Shown: positions 5,112 to 7,535 of the stretch, in pieces
Position numbering within the stretch: position 1 is the first letter of the stretch
Layout of the letters: each line of letters begins with the position of its first letter
Assembly (NCBI GenBank): GCA_002332795.1
Contig: DDBP01000285.1
Span: 1-7,535 of the forward strand
Direction: 5' to 3'
Source: Anaerolineales bacterium UBA2029
GTDB taxonomy: Bacteria > Chloroflexota > Anaerolineae > Aggregatilineales > Aggregatilineaceae
Length of the DNA stretch: 7,535 nt
Position numbers and translations under genes: made by a program
Notes under the pieces: generated by a model
Told to the model about the DNA's origin: nothing
What the model saw: the letters and a program-made list of their open reading frames with translations, nothing else
The model's database searches: none

Positions 5112-6404
5112 ATGAATCATCGTCATCGTGTTGCGGGTGCCAGTGTTCTGTTCGCGGTCATATTGGCCACCTGGATGGTCGCCCTGACGGGGCTGATGGG
5201 GAGCGAGCGTCCTGTCAGCGCGGCTACTAACGTTTTCGCCAATATGACCGCCATCACTGTCGGGCCAAACGCCGGGTCTGCCAGCCTCTATCCTTCCAAT
5301 ATCGTGGTTTCTGGCGTGACGGGGAACATCCTCGATGTCAACGTGACCGTCCATGGCGTCAATCACAATCGTCCAGACGATATGGACATGTTGCTGGTAG
5401 GCCCTGGGGGGCAGACTGTCTTCTTCTTCTCCGATGCCTGCGGCGCTCAGAATCCTGGTGGAGCTAGCTGGACTTTCGATGATGAAGCCGCCAGCACTCT
5501 ACCTGATACTGATGACAACAATCCTGCTACCAACGACTGTCCCACGGGTACCTATAAGCCCACTAACTATACAGGTAGCGGAACAGAGGGGTTCTTCGCC
5601 CCGGCCCCTGCTGGCCCATATGGCGCGACGCTCGCCGTTTTCGATGGCACTAACGCCAACGGGACGTGGAGCCTGTATGTGATGGACGACCGCGATAGCT
5701 ACGGTGGATCGCTCGCCGGCTGGAGCCTGACGATCGAGACCGAAGACCCGACGCCGACTCCTACCGATACGCTGCCCCCCACGGAGACAGCGACTCCCAC
5801 CGACACATCAACGCCTACCGATACCCCGACGGGTACGTTGACGCCGACTGATACGCCCACGATGACTCTGACGCCTACCGAGACTCCAACGGGTACGCTG
5901 CCGCCGAGTGCGACGCCATCGAGCACGCCTTCTGTCGTTGCGCCTACCGCGACCAAGACGCCCAAGCCCTCTGGTCCGGTCATCACCGCCGAAGACATCC
6001 GGCGTTCGCAGGCGCCGCTGTGCGCTGACCTGACCGGCACCACCAACCCCATCGTCCGCGCGGACGTGCCGGTGGGCACGGTGACCAACGGCTGGGTCTA
6101 TTGCCGGGTGATCGCTCAGGATGGTGAGTTCGTGGCCATGAACCAGGGCGCGGCGGCGCTGGGCAACCTCGACGTGCTGGCGCAGGGCGTCATTCACGCC
6201 GTGGATATCTTCGGCATGTCCGGCGGTCTGGGCGTGGCCGTCTTCAACAATCCGGTGAACGTCTGCCTGCAGGGCAGCGGGCGCTTCCTCTACCTGGACG
6301 CCACGCAGGCCCCGCGCACGGTCAGTCAGTTGCCGGCGGTCAGCGCGGGCGGCTATACCTGCGCCAACATTCCCAACGCAGGCACCGTGGTGCTGGTGCC
6401 GTAA
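5112..6404 (+). CDS. Secreted P-domain protein with TPT linker and unknown C-terminal domain
   Basis: This is a 430-residue exported protein. Residues 1-37 form a signal peptide: basic MNHRHR, a hydrophobic core from about 7 to 29, and a likely cut near VSA-A at 37/38. Residues about 45-210 resemble the P (Homo B/proprotein convertase) beta-sandwich domain, with DVNVTVHGVNHNRPDDMDMLLVGPGG, then FDGTNANGTWSLYVMDD and GGSLAGWSLTIET at its end. C110 and C143 could pair. Residues 211-288 are a Thr/Pro-rich linker of TPT-like units, typical of Chloroflexota surface proteins and possibly O-glycosylated. Residues 289-430 form a domain I do not recognise, with four cysteines (304, 331, 385, 417). No protease catalytic domain, sortase motif or transmembrane anchor is present, although P domains usually accompany subtilisin-like proteases. 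A role in binding or scaffolding outside the cell is inference. The 5' half is less GC-rich than the 3' end. Confidence 0.85.
   Translation: MNHRHRVAGASVLFAVILATWMVALTGLMGSERPVSAATNVFANMTAITVGPNAGSASLYPSNIVVSGVTGNILDVNVTVHGVNHNRPDDMDMLLVGPGGQTVFFFSDACGAQNPGGASWTFDDEAASTLPDTDDNNPATNDCPTGTYKPTNYTGSGTEGFFAPAPAGPYGATLAVFDGTNANGTWSLYVMDDRDSYGGSLAGWSLTIETEDPTPTPTDTLPPTETATPTDTSTPTDTPTGTLTPTDTPTMTLTPTETPTGTLPPSATPSSTPSVVAPTATKTPKPSGPVITAEDIRRSQAPLCADLTGTTNPIVRADVPVGTVTNGWVYCRVIAQDGEFVAMNQGAAALGNLDVLAQGVIHAVDIFGMSGGLGVAVFNNPVNVCLQGSGRFLYLDATQAPRTVSQLPAVSAGGYTCANIPNAGTVVLVP
5811..5930 (+). repeat. Two 60-bp repeat units in the Thr/Pro linker
   Basis: ACGCCTACCG recurs at 5811 and 5871, and ACGGGTACG at the matching offset near 5829 and 5889, giving a 60-bp (20-residue) period. 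The units encode residues 234-253 and 254-273, both starting TPT(D/E)TPTGTL. The second half of the second unit has diverged. The pattern fits linker growth by in-frame tandem duplication. Confidence 0.6.
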
Positions 6405-6423
6405 GGCGACGCTTCGTCTGGTG

Positions 6424-6462
6424 TCCCCCTGCCCGGAACGCTCCGGCAGGGGGAGTTTTTTT
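6424..6462 (+). terminator. Intrinsic terminator after the P-domain gene
   Basis: TCCCCCTGCC (6424-6433) pairs with GGCAGGGGGA (6445-6454), and extra GG/CC pairs across a bulge extend the stem inward. A run of seven T (6456-6462) follows. It starts about 20 nt after the stop codon and is a textbook rho-independent terminator. Confidence 0.9.
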
Positions 6463-6527
6463 CTGCGTGGGGTGTCTGTGCGCGCCTGCCCGCCCAAATC
6501 TGGCCTGGATTTTGGCGCGAAACCGTT

Positions 6528-6533
6528 TATAAT
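6528..6533 (+). promoter_or_regulatory. -10 box for rpmJ
   Basis: A perfect TATAAT lies 37 nt before the L36 ATG and 65 nt after the upstream terminator. The expected start is near 6540, leaving a leader of about 30 nt. The -35 region at usual spacing (CTGGAT or TGGATT near 6505-6511) is weak. Confidence 0.6.
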
Positions 6534-6569
6534 GGTCGCTGGCAAACCCGGTTTGGGGAGGTTATGGCG

Positions 6570-6686
6570 ATGAAGGTACGTGCTTCGGTGCGCAAGATTT
6601 GTGACAAGTGCTACTTCGTGCGCCGCAATGGTCGCCTGTATGTGATGTGCTCGGCTAACCCCAAGCACAAGCAGCGCCAGGGTTAG
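6570..6686 (+). CDS. rpmJ: 50S ribosomal protein L36 (bL36), zinc-binding form
   Basis: A 38-codon gene encodes L36, the smallest large-subunit protein, which binds 23S rRNA late in 50S assembly. It starts MKVRASVRKICDKC and ends CSANPKHKQRQG, an unmistakable family signature. The zinc ligands C11, C14, C27 and H33 are all present, so this is the C-plus form. GGGGAGG (6555-6561) lies 8 nt before the ATG at 6570. An in-frame ATG at 6564 would be only 2 nt from the SD and would add Met-Ala, so 6570 is chosen. The gene stands alone: it has its own -10 box, a terminator behind it, and neither infA nor rpsM/rpsK beside it, unlike its usual place in the ribosomal protein operons. Confidence 0.95.
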   Translation: MKVRASVRKICDKCYFVRRNGRLYVMCSANPKHKQRQG

Positions 6687-6710
6687 CGCACGCCGCCTTG
6701 ACACGGCAAG

Positions 6711-6742
6711 AACGGGGCACAGGTGTGGCCCGTTTTTGTTTT
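6711..6742 (+). terminator. Intrinsic terminator after rpmJ
   Basis: AACGGGGCAC (6711-6720) pairs with GTGGCCCGTT (6725-6734) across the loop AGGT, with one internal G-G mismatch. The stem's closing T residues run into TTTTTGTTTT (6733-6742). It lies 24 nt after the rpmJ stop. Confidence 0.88.
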
Positions 6743-6756
6743 GTCCTTCCTTGTTC

Positions 6757-6784
6757 TTGTCCCCACACCAGCCTATGCCATAAT
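6757..6784 (+). promoter_or_regulatory. Candidate promoter for the FadN-type gene
   Basis: TTGTCC (6757-6762) and CATAAT (6779-6784) are separated by 16 bp, just downstream of the rpmJ terminator. The match to sigma70 boxes is moderate. It would give a leader of about 140 nt before the ATG at 6934. Confidence 0.4.
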
Positions 6785-6801
6785 CAGGGTAAAGGGCGCA
6801 A

Positions 6802-6877
6802 TCAGCGTGAGCGTGGCCGGTCTGTGTGGGCTGCGCCGACTGTGTCTTGACGGCTGCTCTCCCCCTTCTCACGCTGA
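6802..6877 (+). promoter_or_regulatory. Long-range inverted repeat in the FadN-type gene leader
   Basis: TCAGCGTGAG (6802-6811) and CTCACGCTGA (6868-6877) are a perfect 10-bp inverted repeat, 56 nt apart, inside the predicted untranslated leader. It could close a larger RNA structure or mark two half-sites for a regulator. I recognise no known riboswitch class. Confidence 0.4.
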
Positions 6878-6933
6878 CGGTGCGCCCGCACAACCCCGTT
6901 CCCGGTGGGCCGTTGGCCAGAGAGGAGGGTGTC

Positions 6934-7535
<602 letters not shown>

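Overview
The window is GC-rich bacterial chromosome that most resembles Chloroflexota, probably Anaerolineae-like. The clues are a secreted protein with a long Thr/Pro (TPT) linker, a zinc-type ribosomal protein L36 ending in CSANPKHKQRQG, and intergenic spaces packed with G-rich tracts and small palindromes. This placement is inferred from style; there is no rRNA or other strong marker.

Layout: (1) 78-2852, plus strand, a tight three-gene cluster: a phosphotriesterase-family metal hydrolase/lactonase, a KDPG-type aldolase (Eda family), and a SIS-domain sugar-phosphate isomerase/deglycase of the FrlB/GlmS type. (2) 2853-3187, a gene-free convergent spacer holding a G-rich tract, three hairpins and a nested palindrome. 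(3) 4636-3188, minus strand, a two-gene operon: an aldo/keto reductase followed by an RbsD/FucU-family sugar mutarotase. (4) 4637-5111, a divergent spacer with a minus-strand -10 box, an imperfect GCAGAG-type inverted repeat, and an AT-rich plus-strand promoter region with an operator-like inverted repeat. (5) 5112-6404, a secreted P-domain protein with a TPT linker and an unrecognised four-cysteine C-terminal domain, followed by a strong intrinsic terminator. (6) 6570-6686, a solitary 38-residue rpmJ (L36) with its own -10 box and terminator. (7) 6934 to the window end, the N-terminal 200 residues of a FadN-type 3-hydroxyacyl-CoA dehydrogenase.

How the parts fit: the two convergent operons both look like carbohydrate catabolism. 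AKR plus mutarotase could interconvert and oxidise or reduce a free aldose. The PTE-like enzyme could open a sugar lactone. The SIS protein could rearrange or deglycate a phosphosugar, and the aldolase could cleave a 2-keto-3-deoxy sugar acid. No kinase, dehydratase, transporter or regulator lies inside the window, so the substrate cannot be named. The right-hand third (secreted protein, L36, FadN) consists of separate transcription units with no evident link to the sugar genes. No mobile element, CRISPR array, tRNA or rRNA was found.
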